The position numbers and the translations under genes were made by a program. A model generated the notes under the pieces. That model did not search any database. It was given only the letters and a program-made list of their open reading frames with translations, and had not been told where the DNA came from. This document shows, piece after piece, positions 50,047 to 62,685 of a stretch of DNA of 64,000 bases; the first letter of the stretch is position 1, and each line of letters starts with the position of its first letter. Origin of the DNA: Anisakis pegreffii (taxonomy: Eukaryota; Nematoda; Chromadorea; Rhabditida; Anisakidae); NCBI GenBank assembly GCA_035041965.1, contig JAPYMA010002957.1, positions 62,001 through 126,000 on the forward strand. Reading direction: 5' to 3'.

Positions 50047-53000
50047 ATGGATTTTACGGATTTCAGGCGATTTGCTGATCTAAAAACGATGTTGGACAGC
50101 TCCAAGGATAGCCTTAAAGTGGATGCAATGAAACGCATTATCAACGTAAGTGCACATTTCGCCATGAGAATTTTTTTCCATCATTTTTATAATTGAAACC
50201 TCATTTTGAGAAATTTTGGGAGCATTTATAGGCATATTTGAATTTCTTCGAAAATTTGCATCTTCTCGGTTTTTTTCAACAATACACATTCAGTTTAGTT
50301 GATTGAGATTGGGATTTTGTTTGATGCGATCGCCTTGGCATCCCCTTTTCTTTCCATATAAATATTGGGCATCGATGACTTTTCGTTGAAGACAGAAGTG
50401 GATACTGTCTCAATCTGGAAATTGTGTTTTGGGTGTTTTGGTCAAAATTTTTTATTTTATAATTTTGCAGTTGGTAGCGAAAGGACGTGACGTTTCTGAA
50501 CTGTTCCCAGCGGTTGTTAAGAATGTTGCAGCTAAGAATCTTGAGGTTCGTTTCTATTCATTCTTCTGATAGCTTTTCTCTCTCACGAAATGTTGTACGC
50601 AGTCCAGTGGTATATTTTGTTCGAAGCATTTTTAATGCTACATCATCCTTGATTTGTTCGCGCTTATGTTGAACAGGTGAAATGAGAATTCATCCGTCTG
50701 TGAAGTGAACGAGTACAAAAATTGGAGGAAACGATCGTAGCAATTTTCACTATATAAATCGTACAGTTTCATTACTATATTTTGTAAGTAACACATTGCG
50801 GTGTTGTGTTAAATGTGATATAAAAATTGTCTTATTCGTATTGTATTTCGGGTTGAAGCCGTATTTTATTCTGTTTCATTGTTTTATATTGCGCACATTT
50901 TTTGATATGATAAATGGTTTAATTTAAATACTCACAATCAGTTCGTGGAAATTTTTAGCTGAAAAAATTGGTGTACGTTTACTTGGTACGATACGCTGAA
51001 GAACAGCAAGATTTGGCATTACTTTCGATAAGCACCTTTCAACGAGCGCTGAAAGTTTGTTATTTTGATCGTTGTTGTTGTTGTTGTTTTCTCTTCACTT
51101 ACTTCCAGGTAACATTCAGTCGAAATTTCTGAGCATATTTCGTGGTTTCGATAGCAAATTGAAAAAAATCGAGTGAAACACGAGTGTATGAATATGTTTT
51201 TACTTTTATCAATGGGCAATACTACTGATTCTGAATGCTTTTGCGGAATAGAAGAAGAATTGATACATTCATATGTACAGTGATTCGGGCAGTAAATTAT
51301 ATATTCGTTTGTAAACATCGCTTGCTTGATCGGTTATTGTAATGAGAGCATTTTTGTTTGTGCAGAGCGATTTAGTGGGGGAATTTAGTGTTTTTTTAGG
51401 AAACTATAGTTTCCTCAAAACATTCAGTATACGTGTACCGATGATCATCGGTACACGTATACTTTAGAATTGTACACTAACTTGTTGTTTGTGTGGTTAG
51501 TTGTTGACTGAGGAAAATGATACGATACATGGTTGTTGCGGTTTGTTGAAGGATCCGAATCAGTTGATACGAGCGAGTGCACTACGAGTACTGTCAAGTA
51601 TACGTGTACCGATGATCGCACCCATAATGTTACTGGCGATACGTGAATCAGTTCGTGATATGTCTGCGTATGTCAGAAAGGTTTTTATTCATTAATTCAA
51701 AATTACGTATTCACTTTCATTATCCATTTAAGTTTCACTTATTTGTTACGTTAGATTTTATTCTGCTTTGAATTGTATCATTAATTTCAGAGTTTAATTG
51801 AATTGACTGCAATCAGAGCATAGAGTAAAGTGGGGTTTTCAATTTCAGTTCCCAAAAGTGGACAAATTGAACGCTTTTGCAAAGATTTGAATTTTGTAAA
51901 GATCGTAGTGTTCAGTATTGGTTGATGGTGATAGTGGTGATTGAGACTGATACCGATAGAAATCTGACGAATAGTAACGGTGATAATGATAATCAGCGAT
52001 GAATTCAGGTGGCAGCTCATGCTATCCCGAAACTGTACGCGTTGGATGAAGGATTACAAAGTGAATTGGTGGAATGCATCGACTATTTATTAGGTGATAA
52101 AAGAACGTTGGTACTGGGTAGTGCAGTGTATGCATTCGAAGAGACTTGTCCGGATCGATTTGATATTTTACATGCACACTTTCGATCGTTATGCAAAGTG
52201 TGTCCATCAGTTTTATTGGTTTCATTCATTGTTGATAACTAATCGTCAAACAGATATATACATATTACCTGGATTGGCCAGGCTATCAAACGTTTATAAC
52301 GTTGCTGGCCACAATGCTCGCGTTTCCGTGCACAGTGTTTTAGCCTCAATTCACGCCACCCCGCTGGCTAGGTGAGCAGACCAACTGAACATAACCGAGT
52401 AAATATTTAATCGCCGTGAATACTTTGCATAATTAAACGCAGTCAAATACCAATTCAATAAATAATCATTACTCTAATAAAATAAATATTCCACCGATCG
52501 CTCACAGCGATTGACAAAACGACCACCGCTCGATGTCCAAGTAACAATTAATTCCAAGTAACCGAACAGATCTATACAAACATAAATCATTATTGATGCG
52601 AATGCTTTTATAACCGTTAGCATCGTTGCATCATAATGTTTTCGTACGCAATGAAACCAATTCAAAGTTTCAGGCGTTAGCTGATGTGGATGAATGGGGA
52701 CAAGTGGTGATGATCGGTCTGTTGACACGTTATGCACGCAATCAGTTCGTGTCACCAAGCGTCGAGATGGATCCCGATCTGTCACTGCTGCTCTCGTCGT
52801 CTCGACCGCTTCTGCAGAGTCGCAACTGTGCAGTTGTGCTGGCCGTCGCACAGTTGTTCTATCATTGTGCCCCACCGTCGCAGGTGTCGATCATCTCGAA
52901 AGCACTGGTGCGACTGTTGCGAGCACCTCGTGAAGTGCAATCGGTTGTTCTCGTCAATATTGCCACAATATGCTCATCCAATTCGGTACTACCCAACAGG

Positions 53001-56000
53001 ATTTTTGCTATAAGCAATGTACGATATGAGAAGACGATCCTTAAGCATTAAGCACGACGTCTTGTTTAGCTGTTAGTCTAGTCAGTCGTTGTATAGATGG
53101 TACGTCATAGTCATTGTAATGCTGTTAGAAGCTTGAATCAGTTCGTGTAATTGCTTCGGTATATATCGTCAAAGAGGTTGATCATTTTATTGATCCAGTT
53201 GCCAGCCATTGAGACCAGAAAGGCTTCTCGAAATAGACCACTTGTTACTATTTGTACATACAATAAACTGATTTATTCACTGAATTAATGAAAAGTTGAT
53301 GAATGCAGCAGCCTCATGAAATGGTTTAGCTTTTTGTTTTGAATCATAGAGTTGCGATAATTTCGATTTGCTTTCAAATTCTGTATGTTGTTGTTCTGAT
53401 TATTGTTGAAGGTATGCGCGATGTTAAAATCATTCAAGCATTTGTCACCTTAACTTGCATGCGCATGCATGCTCCATGTCTCTTTTGGAACTCGAAGCCG
53501 CCTCGAACGCTTGCAATTGTTTTCAGTTGCATTTTTTCTGCCCCGAAGAAACATTCCGCTAGTTCTATTTCTGGGTTGAGAATCTGAATGAGCTTATTTT
53601 CTGATAGTGAGAGGGAAATTGAGGTAATTCTCGTCATATAAGTGCTTGAAGTGAAATACAAAGTGACTGATTCGATGCTGAATATGCGCATACTTTATAC
53701 GTCGCTTGTGTTGTTCACGTTGTAAACTCATCAGTAGTTATATGATTGCATTTTTGATGAATCCATTTCGAAGATGAATTCCCATCAAAATTGCTGAAAG
53801 TTTCGTTAACTTGCAGAATATGTTCGAACCGTTTCTGAAGAGCTTCTTCATCAGATCATCGGAACCGACGCACATCAAAGTGCTGAAGCTGCAGGTGCTG
53901 ACGTCGCTTGTCTCAGAGACAAACGTGCAACTCGTTTTGAGGGAACTGCAAGTGAGGAATAAATCTTTTCGCGATATTCATTTGCTCATCGCATAGAGGA
54001 TAGATTAATGTGTATCACGGAGGAAAACTTGAAGTGGATTCTCGGACTGTGAAATTTTTTTTTGTCAAAGCTGTGGTCAAATTTTATGATGCCAAAGACG
54101 AGTGCAGTGGTTTCAAATCATTTTATAATCTATCGTTCTCCATAAAGGATTGGTGTTGATTCACTTGAATCGTGTTTGATTTGAGATGCGCTGCGGGATC
54201 AGTCTTTTATTTAGTGATCAGTGATTGATTTAGACGTATGTTAGTATGGACGAACTGGCGGATGCGGCAGTGGATGCGATAGGTCAGTGTGCATTACGTG
54301 TTGGTACTGTGGCCGATTCGTGCTTGACGGGTCTTGTCGCGTTGATTGCGTCCCCAAACGAACGTGTCGTTTCGGCGGCTGTTGTCGTTCTGAAGAGGTC
54401 ATCAATCATCTAGTTAACTCTGCTTGCATTAAGTGCACCTTTCTCGATCCCTTATGTGAAGAGTTACACGAGAAAAGATTGTTACATTATAGATCTAGAA
54501 AATTTTCATATAGAGCAGTTACCATTAGAAGTGTTTGTGTATGTAGAAGTGGATTGAATTTGTCATTCAGATTGCTTCATTCTGATGCGCCATTACCGTT
54601 ACTGAAGCGTGTTTTGCGTTTAATTGACTCGGTGAAACAACCACAGGCTCGAGCTTGCGTTCTGTGGTTAATTGCGAATCATGTGCAAAAGGTTCCACTC
54701 TCTATTCATTTCCTCTTCATTCTCAACACAAACACATCGGTATTACAATGCCAGATTTATAATTATTACTAGAGTATTATTGCTAGATAAATCGTATTTG
54801 AGTGATAAATGCTATGATCTTTATGAGAATCGCTCAATTCGGTGAGTTTTAGTTGATCATTTTTCACTGTGGACCGTGTAAAGTGTCTGAACGAGATGCA
54901 CATTTGAAAGATGTTGCAGAAGGACAACAACAGATGTTACTTATAAAGTATGTGAGAAAAAAAAGAAGAAACAACAGAACGAATGAATTTTTAAGGTGGA
55001 AAAGTATGCACCGGATTTGTTGAGAGTAATGGCGAAAACGTTCACGCATGAAACTGATATGGTGAAATTACAAACGATGAACCTGGCGGTGAAATTGTGG
55101 TTGACGAATCCGAGCGATTGTCAGCTGTTAGTGCAATATGTGATGCAGCTGGCACGATTCGATCAGAATTACGACATTCGAGATCGGTGTCGTTTGATTA
55201 GGAATCTGCTGTTTAATGGCGAGAATAAGTTGAGTGCATTTGCAAAGCAAATCTTCTTAACCGAAAAACCATCGCCAAAAATGCAGAACACTTATAAAGG
55301 TTCGTCAGTTTAGTTGTTCATTTCGAAACGGCAGCATTCGACTCGAAATACTTAAGCCATAGCACGAGTCTACATAAATATTTGTGCATTCATCATAATG
55401 CCACCACTTGCAAACGCTGAAGCTTTATAATTTCGTCAAGTTTAATCATTAGCTAAGGTTCAGTTGTATTCGCGGTCGAATATGGCTGATGCAGACATTG
55501 ATATCATGAGGGTTTTGATTATTAGTCCAGGCGATTTAATTCAAAAGCCCATCCAGTTTGAGTGCGTGAAGCGGCATCATTTAGTGGTTTCATCTTATTG
55601 TCGCGAGATGTTTATGTTCTTATGATATGAATGAAATGCATCGCACGTTTTTTTTTTTAAATTATATGTTGGAAATTCAAAGGTTTCTTTAATCATTCGG
55701 GAAATAAGCTTTAGTTTTTGTCAATCAAACATCGAATTGTAGTTTGTTTTGACGTTAGATTACTGATTGGTTCTGATTGGTTACATCATTTTTACGAACG
55801 AACGTCAGTCAACTTACATTCAGATATTCAATTCAATTGTGTTATTGAATAATTGTTGTTTCAGAACGTGAACAGTTTCAATTAGGTAGTTTATCGCATT
55901 ATTTGAATCAACGTTGTGCACGATATCGCGACCTTGAGCCGTTCCCTGAAGTTGCTCCCGATCCGAGTGCGAGACGGTCAACTGGCGATACACTGGCACA

Positions 56001-59000
56001 AAACCTGCAGAATACACTGTCAAATGAGAATATCTCTGAGGATGAGGAAGAGGACGAAGACGAGGAGGAAGATGAAGGGGATGAGGAGGGAGAGGAGGAT
56101 AGCTCTGATGAGGATGAAGAGGAGGAGGAGGAAGAGGAGAGTGGGGAGGACGAGGAGAGTGATGAGGAAACGGTTAGTGCTCGAGGATTTTGTTTAAAAG
56201 GAGAGATTTTTGATTTGTGTTTTGGGTAGCGTGTGAATATAAAGTGAGTGTGATAAAAAGTGCGATGTGATCGCTTTTTATGGAGTATTACCTGGATTGG
56301 TCAAGCTGTCAAACGTTTGTAACGTTGCCGGCCACTATGTTCGCTATGTTTCCGTTCGCACTGTTTAAGCCTCAATTTACGCCACTCCACTGACTAGGCG
56401 AGTAGGCCAACCGAACACAACCAAGTGATTAATTAGTTGCCGTGAATACTTTGCATAATTAAACGCAGCCAAATACCAATCCAATAAATAATCATAACTC
56501 TAATAAAATAAATATTCCGCCGATCGCTCACAGCGATCTACAAAACAACCACTCGATGACCAAGTAACAAGTTTTAAAAAATTGTATTTGGAAGTGTTGT
56601 ATGTATTTGGAAGTAACAGGTTTAAAAAATTGTATAGAGTATTAGCATTATATTATATTTGGGTTTGAAGTGTTGATTGTTGGCAGCATTATTATGGTTA
56701 CGGAAATATCGATTATTATTGTGAATTGAAGTTATTTGTTTCGTTTCGAATTGAGAGAGTGGGAACATTAATTTTTTAGAGTGATGAAGAGGATGAAGAT
56801 GAGGATGAGGAAGAAAAGAGGACCGAAAGGTCAGCGCGCAAACAAAATGAGGTACCATTGCCTGCACCTTCAACAGCTGTGAAAAAGTAAGTTTTGTAAT
56901 GAATATTTGCATTTGATGGGTAGATATTTTCTTTGAAAGGATTTGACATAACATTCATCGATTATTCACAAATGATCTGTTTTATTCATTCGATAGGGAC
57001 AACGCCATGGCGATGATGTTTATTTGTCAACTTTTGAATGTCATTTGTTTTGCAATTAGTGCTTTTTCATTTTGATACCAATTTTATCATTGATACACCC
57101 ATCATCGAACGTCAGTCATCCGTACAGTTGCAATATTCATTGCAGGATAATGTGTAATATTTTAGGGAAGGTTGCTGTTATTTTTCATTAGAAAATATAA
57201 TTTCTCTTTGAATGTTTGTGAAATTTCAGACCGTCAATGAACTTAGATCTCTTGCTGGATTTGAATTTCGATCCTAGCACAAATGTGATATCTTTGTATA
57301 ATACGGCGTCAGCGAAGTACGTTGAGACCGCATATCGATGTTTGCTGAGTGCAAGCGAATGGCCGTTGCGAATCGGCGTCGAGATGCGATTCGCGAGAGC
57401 ACCGTCAACATTGTCTTCGTCGATGTGCACAATTGAGTTGCGATTCACAAACGAGTCTGATTCCGAGTCATCCGTTCTCAGATTCATTCCGAAGGTGATG
57501 CTTATTCCCTATCATTAGGGAAGTTAGGACAACGTTCGAACAGTTTGCTACCTGTTTGTTTGGGCGATGGCATACTACAATTGTGGAAATTTTGCGTACT
57601 TCGAAATTAAATCGGATTCTGAGCTGAATCTTTGCTTGATCTTGTTCACCTCAGATAACTTCAGTATGATCTTAAGTTGAAGAACTGGATGGCGTTTCAA
57701 AAATTTTTACGATTTTCATTGCTTTGGGTTCCTTTTTTTTCAAATTTGTACAAAGCCTTAGAGTTGGTTGAAAGCTATGTTTTGGGTTTGAATACTTTGT
57801 CTATTGATATCATCGACAAACTTAAGGCGCTTCGTTGAAAGTGATTTTGTATTATAGAAGAAAATTTGCGTTTCATTCATTTTTTTTAGGATGTCGAAGG
57901 AATTCGTACAAGTGAAACACTTCAGCTGGGTAAAATAAACGCGAAAAGTGAATTGGAAGAGAGGGTTTACATAGATTTTGGTGATAGTAAACGTGCATCG
58001 GAATGGTTATTGGAGACGAGTGAATCGAGTTGTAAAGCGATCAAGATTGAAGCGGGCATGGGCGAGCAAATAGAGCCGATCGTAATGAGCGAGGCGCAGT
58101 TCGATGAGGCATTGGCGCAGCTGAGTGGCATCAATGAACACTGTCAGAAGTGTGAACAGTCACTGGTTGTGGTACCACAACAGCTCTATACAGTGGCCAA
58201 TTGTGCGGCTGTACAACGATCCAGTGTTCGTTTTTTCGTTTCGATTTCATTCCTCTTTCACTAAACCTGATTTACCTGGATTGGCCAAGCTATCAAACGC
58301 TTGTAACGCTGCTGGCCACAATGCTCACGTTTCCGCGCACATTCTTTTAGCTTCAATTTACGCCACCCCGCTGGCTAGCCGAGCAGGCCAACCGAACACA
58401 ACCGAGTAATTTATTAGTTGACGTGAATATTTTGCATAATCAATCGTAGCCAAATATCAATCCAATAAATAATCATAACTCTAATAAAATAAATATTCAA
58501 TATTCAATAATAAAATATTCACCAAACCATTCCTAAATATTGGTATGCAAAAGATTTCATGATTTCAAGTGCCTTTGTGATCAATCGGATCATGAATTTT
58601 TGAGCGCTTCACCACGAACAAATGGTTTTGGCGTTTATTTTGTAATAACAATGTCTTAAATTATTGAAACACAAAGTATTCATATCATACAAACACAAAA
58701 GGGAGGAGGTTCTTCAAGTGAGATATACGAAAGTTACATTTCGAATCGATACTGCATGATATCCGTGCATATCTTATATTATACATATACAGCTAAGTAC
58801 AGATTTAAAGGTTGATTTCACATATCACTTTGATGTCTCTCACGAATCGTCTCTTTCGCGCTCCGTTGCGACAAATGGCTTTTTCCATTATTTTTTGTAT
58901 GAGAAAAAATATTTTTATCTAGCACTTTTGTGAATTTGAAAGAATTTTTCGGCATTTTCAGACGAAATTTTGTGCGCAAACGTTATCGAAGAAGCAGTTG

Positions 59001-59123
59001 GTGTTGATTAGCATCGAAAATGGTCGAATTCGTGTGAACTGCGAGAATCTCGTTCTCGGATCATTGCTGTGCGATTCCCTAGCGAAACACTTCGCCAATG
59101 GCACCAATCAGTCATTGGGCTGA
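50047..59123 (+). CDS. apb-3: AP-3 adaptor complex subunit beta
   Basis: The product is the beta subunit of AP-3, which sorts cargo from endosomes to lysosomes and related organelles. Fifteen exons keep frame: 50047-50145, 50471-50545, 50959-51054, 51552-51680, 52009-52197, 52674-52985, 53817-53951, 54234-54397, 54571-54691, 54996-55299, 55865-56172, 56780-56886, 57230-57494, 57890-58225, 58962-59123, giving 933 residues. The trunk is near-identical to animal AP3B in [40 protein letters not shown] and DEWGQVV. A long acidic hinge (exons at 55865 and 56780) and a C-terminal appendage follow, ending [18 protein letters not shown]. The ATG at 50047 reads [16 protein letters not shown]. It is the first Met in an open frame, but an acceptor at 50066 (GGATTTCAG) means an upstream first exon, phase 2, is also possible. 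Confidence 0.93.
51398..51463. repeat. two adjacent perfect palindromes in AP-3 beta intron 3
   Basis: Positions 51398-51415 form an 18-bp perfect palindrome (AGGAAACTATAGTTTCCT). Ten bases later, 51426-51463 form a 38-bp perfect palindrome beginning AGTATACGTGTACCGATGAT. Its first 21 bases are identical to 51597-51617 in the next exon, which encodes part of SIRVPMI. The intron thus carries a direct and an inverted copy of exon sequence. Confidence 0.9.
52263..52547 (+). repeat. AP-3 intronic repeat, copy 1 (~285 bp)
   Basis: Copy in intron 5. It begins ATTACCTGGATTGGCCAGGC and ends CCAAGTAACAA; the outer TTACCTGGA and the complement of the end, TTACTTGGA, form a short imperfect inverted repeat. 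The body shares CATAATTAAACGCAG and CTAATAAAATAAATATTC with the other copies. Confidence 0.85.
56287..56570 (+). repeat. AP-3 intronic repeat, copy 2 (~284 bp)
   Basis: Copy in intron 11, full length and in the same orientation as copy 1. It begins ATTACCTGGATTGGTCAAGC and ends ACCAAGTAACAA. It has a small insertion that breaks the translated frame shared by copies 1 and 3, which argues against a coding role. Confidence 0.85.
58272..58500 (+). repeat. AP-3 intronic repeat, copy 3 (3' truncated)
   Basis: Copy in intron 14, same orientation. It begins TTACCTGGATTGGCCAAGC and loses similarity after AAATAAATATTCAA, so about 60 bases of the 3' end present in the other two copies are absent. Confidence 0.8.
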
Positions 59124-61305
59124 TTCGTTGTTGAGTTGTTTGATGTGCATCATGCATGATCAGTGTTTAAATGTTGTAGTCTTATCGACACAACGGTCAT
59201 CTTTTTGCACGTGATGGATTTGTGTGATCGAATATCGGTAATGAAATCTATTTTGATGTGAGTAATGAATCAAAATGTTTTTTGAAAGTAACTGAGAAAA
59301 GATGCCCAACAGAGGTTTAGGGCAGTTCGGCTGTGGCCACGATTTCTGGTTTATGAGCTAGAAGATTCGTTTGTTCATGTAGCATCAATGACATTTCAGT
59401 CTAGTTTCCGATCTAGCGAAGTTTCGAAGTTCAATTGAAATAGTTGAAATAGTCGAAACATTAAGAGAATGAATGTACGCGTATAATTTACAATGCAATT
59501 ATTCATTCATTGTTGCTTCAGAGTGGTGAATGAGCGGCGCATTTTTGATGGTGAATATCATTGATTTTATATTTGTTGTAGTCTGCGTGCAAAACGAAGA
59601 GAACGGGTCGTTCTCGTGTATGCTTGGTTCGTTTAACTTATTTTGTTTTATTCAACAATCAATTGTTGTGATCTGATTTATTGTTTCAATTCGTGTTCCT
59701 CGTGAGGAAATGATGCTTTTGTGTTTTGAGATTGAAAATCTTAGTTATTCTTTGTTTGTTTGTATCTCTCAATTTCATTGTTTGTTTGTTTTTATTTTTT
59801 GAAATTTCATTTGAAGATTGCTTCTCATTACTTAATGATTCTTGATTACAACGACGGAATTCTGTTCATTTGAAAGTTATGTTTGGGATTATTTCTGAAA
59901 GTTCACAGTTTTTAGCATGAAATTTATTGTCGAAAAAGATGCTCGCAATCAGCATTCACTGCCTCATTGCATCAATTGTTAGCAGGGAAATTAGTAGGTT
60001 AACATGAGTTAGAGAGCTGAACAGAAAAATTCATTTGATCGTTCTTAGCAGAAGTTTCATCGCATGAGTTGGGAAAATTCTGGACTTGATATAGCCATTT
60101 ACACAAAATTCGATTTGAATCTCGGACGTATTGTTGCAGACAGTTATTTCGTCTCTCAATGACCTATTATTTGAGTATAAAAATTAAATTCTCTCAACCT
60201 TTTTCAACAGTGCTATATGACTTTGCTTTATTAGGATTTACATAATAGATTAATAACAATATTACTGATTTGCGATGGGAACAATAACATAAAAAATAAA
60301 CTAAAATTCATTCCACGTTCGGCCAATATAGTAATAGTAGTTAGTTGGAGGATGCTTTTCTAGATCGCTTTAAAAGGGATATAGCAATTTACAACAATAA
60401 AAACAACAACAACACTCCCATTTTTATAATTCTGTTCTACTTCCTCATATCATCTCAGTCTCAACGTGAACAAAAAAATTTGTTCATCTTCTCGACAGTC
60501 ATCTTCTACAATATCTAATCATCTTGGAATAAACTCTTAAAATCAAATCTTACAATTAGAGATTGAGTTCATAACTGGACAAGCTTTAGTCATTTTCACA
60601 TGAAGACATAATCAGGACAAAAGATAAATTTGCACCTGAGCAAGCTTCATTGTTCAAGAGCGATAGTTTTGGCTGACGATCACAGTAGATTGATGGCACT
60701 ATCAATGCGTTTCATTCAAAACATACTAACACAAAATTCATAACGACTAACTACACGATATGATGATGGGCTTAGAGAATTGAGCAATAAACGATACAAT
60801 ATGAAACATTACTCGTGTACGTACTAGAAACATTTTCATGGTGTTTAACATTTGAAAAAAAGAAAAACAACAAGAAACACTTGAACAGGTGCATATAAAC
60901 GTTCAAATTGGCGAATAAATAATGTTCGGTTGCAACAATTTTCGTCACAATTCGATAATGTTCATAAATTTTCGGCACAGTCTTCACCTTTCTGCACAAT
61001 GACAATGGCAACAACAACAACAACGAGTGACATGTTGAAAACCACACGGAATCTTCTCTCATTTACATGTGAAATAGCAATGAACAAATGAACACAACGA
61101 CGGTTACTAGGTAAAAAACAATAGGAATGATACATTTTAAACGACTGGTTTCCTAGTTATTGCTCCTTTTTTTTTGAAAACAAGAAATTCAAGAGTGTAA
61201 CAAGAGAAAGAAACTCTGCTTAACAAGACCAGTTAATTCCAAATGTAGTAATTAATCTTTCGAGAAGAGCAAATAATGCGAAAGAGTATCAACTTGGCGA
61301 CAATT
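59124..61305. other. convergent intergenic region between AP-3 beta and PIG-L
   Basis: Both flanking genes end here, so the stretch contains two 3' UTRs. No exon is supported on either strand. An AATAAA at 60293-60298 is the clearest plus-strand polyadenylation hexamer but is 1.2 kb from the AP-3 stop. Confidence 0.5.
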
Positions 61306-62456
61306 TTACAACTTTTTTTTGGCGACAATTTTACGTTGCTTTAAATGAATTCGTTTCAGCGTATTGATGATCAAATATCTGCTGAATGCCATATATAGGT
61401 ATCTGAACCAAATTATTTGCGATGTATGACAGAACATTGCACGCCACGTTGTCAGATACTGTGATGGTGAGCTGACGTACAAGAATGTCGAATGCACTGC
61501 ACTAATCAACGCATCCAATAGCCACAAATACTTACGACACACGGTCACACTCTCCAGTACAAATACCTGAAAATTGTTATTCTTTTGGTGTTCAAAAGTT
61601 ATCGTAAGAAAACAAAAAACAATAAGTGAATGGAATAAATCGCACAATTTTTCGCACAGAAACAATCTATCGTGAAAGGTGCTTACAATTCACTTCCATG
61701 GTGATTATAACTCGAATCAAGGCCATCCAAAATGGAATGAACAAGCGATGTGAAACTACTAATTTAAGTGCACGAGTGCTAGCAATAATCCACTTCATAC
61801 AATCCCATATTCAAACCATATTGTATTGAACATAATTTTATTTTTGCAGCACATTAATTATCAGAAAAACGATACGATCAAAAAGGGAGTATGCTCAACA
61901 AGAATGAAAAGTAGCGAGCATGTGGCCACTAGCAGCAGTGTACCTGAACGTCGGCTGGTATGAGTCCATTCGAGTACAAATACTGCAAAGCACGAAAACA
62001 CGAGATGTGATTAGGGTGTGCGCTCACACCGTATCCATCGAATGTGATCACAATGTCCACATCGAGTATTTGGATGTGTCGCAGAAGCACTCTGGCCAAT
62101 CGCTCTTTGCTCCACAACTTGAATCCATCTTTGAAATTATCATAATCTAACACGATCACATTCTCGCCGACAATACCCAACGTTTGCGTTGATTTCGCCA
62201 GCTCCTTCTTCCGTCTAGCACCAGCTCCGTAGGCATCACCCGTCGAAAGACACAGCAAATAGAGCTGTGTGCCGTCTCGTAGAAGACCTTGAATTGTTGG
62301 CCCAAAGAACATAGTCTCATCGTCTGGATGTGCCGTGATCAGCAAGGCACGACGACTCGGCGGCAGCGCATGTTGTTGAAAGGCACATAATTTGAGCATC
62401 AGTGCAGAAGTCACAATTAACAATATTAGCAGAAAGACTGACAGTAACGTATCCAT
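61306..62456 (-). CDS. pigl-1: N-acetylglucosaminyl-phosphatidylinositol de-N-acetylase (PIG-L)
   Basis: PIG-L removes the acetyl group from GlcNAc-PI on the cytosolic face of the ER, the second step of GPI-anchor synthesis. Two exons, 62456-61944 and 61566-61306, join in phase 0 (GTTCAG donor, TTTTCAG acceptor) and encode 257 residues, close to the ~250 of human PIG-L. Residues 4-22 form one N-terminal membrane helix. The metal and catalytic motifs are AHPDDE (residues 42-47) and GVSAHPNHI (143-151), both intact. The second exon begins VFVLESVTVCRKYLWLLDAL, matching the C-terminal part of the family. The protein ends KKKL, which fits a di-lysine KKxx ER-retrieval signal on a cytosolic tail. 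The gene lies 229 bp downstream of TMEM242 on the same strand. Confidence 0.93.
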
Positions 62457-62459
62457 TAA

Positions 62460-62465
62460 TTTATT
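62460..62465 (-). promoter_or_regulatory. AATAAA just upstream of the PIG-L start
   Basis: On the minus strand AATAAA ends three bases before the PIG-L ATG. It is the only such hexamer I see in the 229-bp gap after the TMEM242 stop. It may be the TMEM242 polyadenylation signal, or chance in AT-rich DNA. A possible 3' splice site (TCCATCCATCCAG) ends at 62481, which is upstream of the hexamer. Confidence 0.35.
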
Positions 62466-62685
62466 GTAGTGTAGAGATGACTGGATGGATGGAAAGGATT
62501 TGGGTTGGTGGTGGTTCTAGATGATATGGTTCAAATGAGTTCGGAGTTAACTGACTTTTTGTTGACGAGAACAGATTTTTGGAAGCTCCTTTGGATTTTT
62601 AGTGCCTCTTGGGGAGACACTAAAAACGGAAGGTTTTCGAATCGGAAACGCTTGATGAAAACAGGGGTGTTGAAAAGTGACCAGA

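Noticed and set aside
52094..52375. Open frame ending [20 protein letters not shown]
   Set aside because: It overlaps intronic repeat copy 1. A similar frame in copy 3 and a broken one in copy 2 indicate a repeat, not an exon of AP-3 beta.
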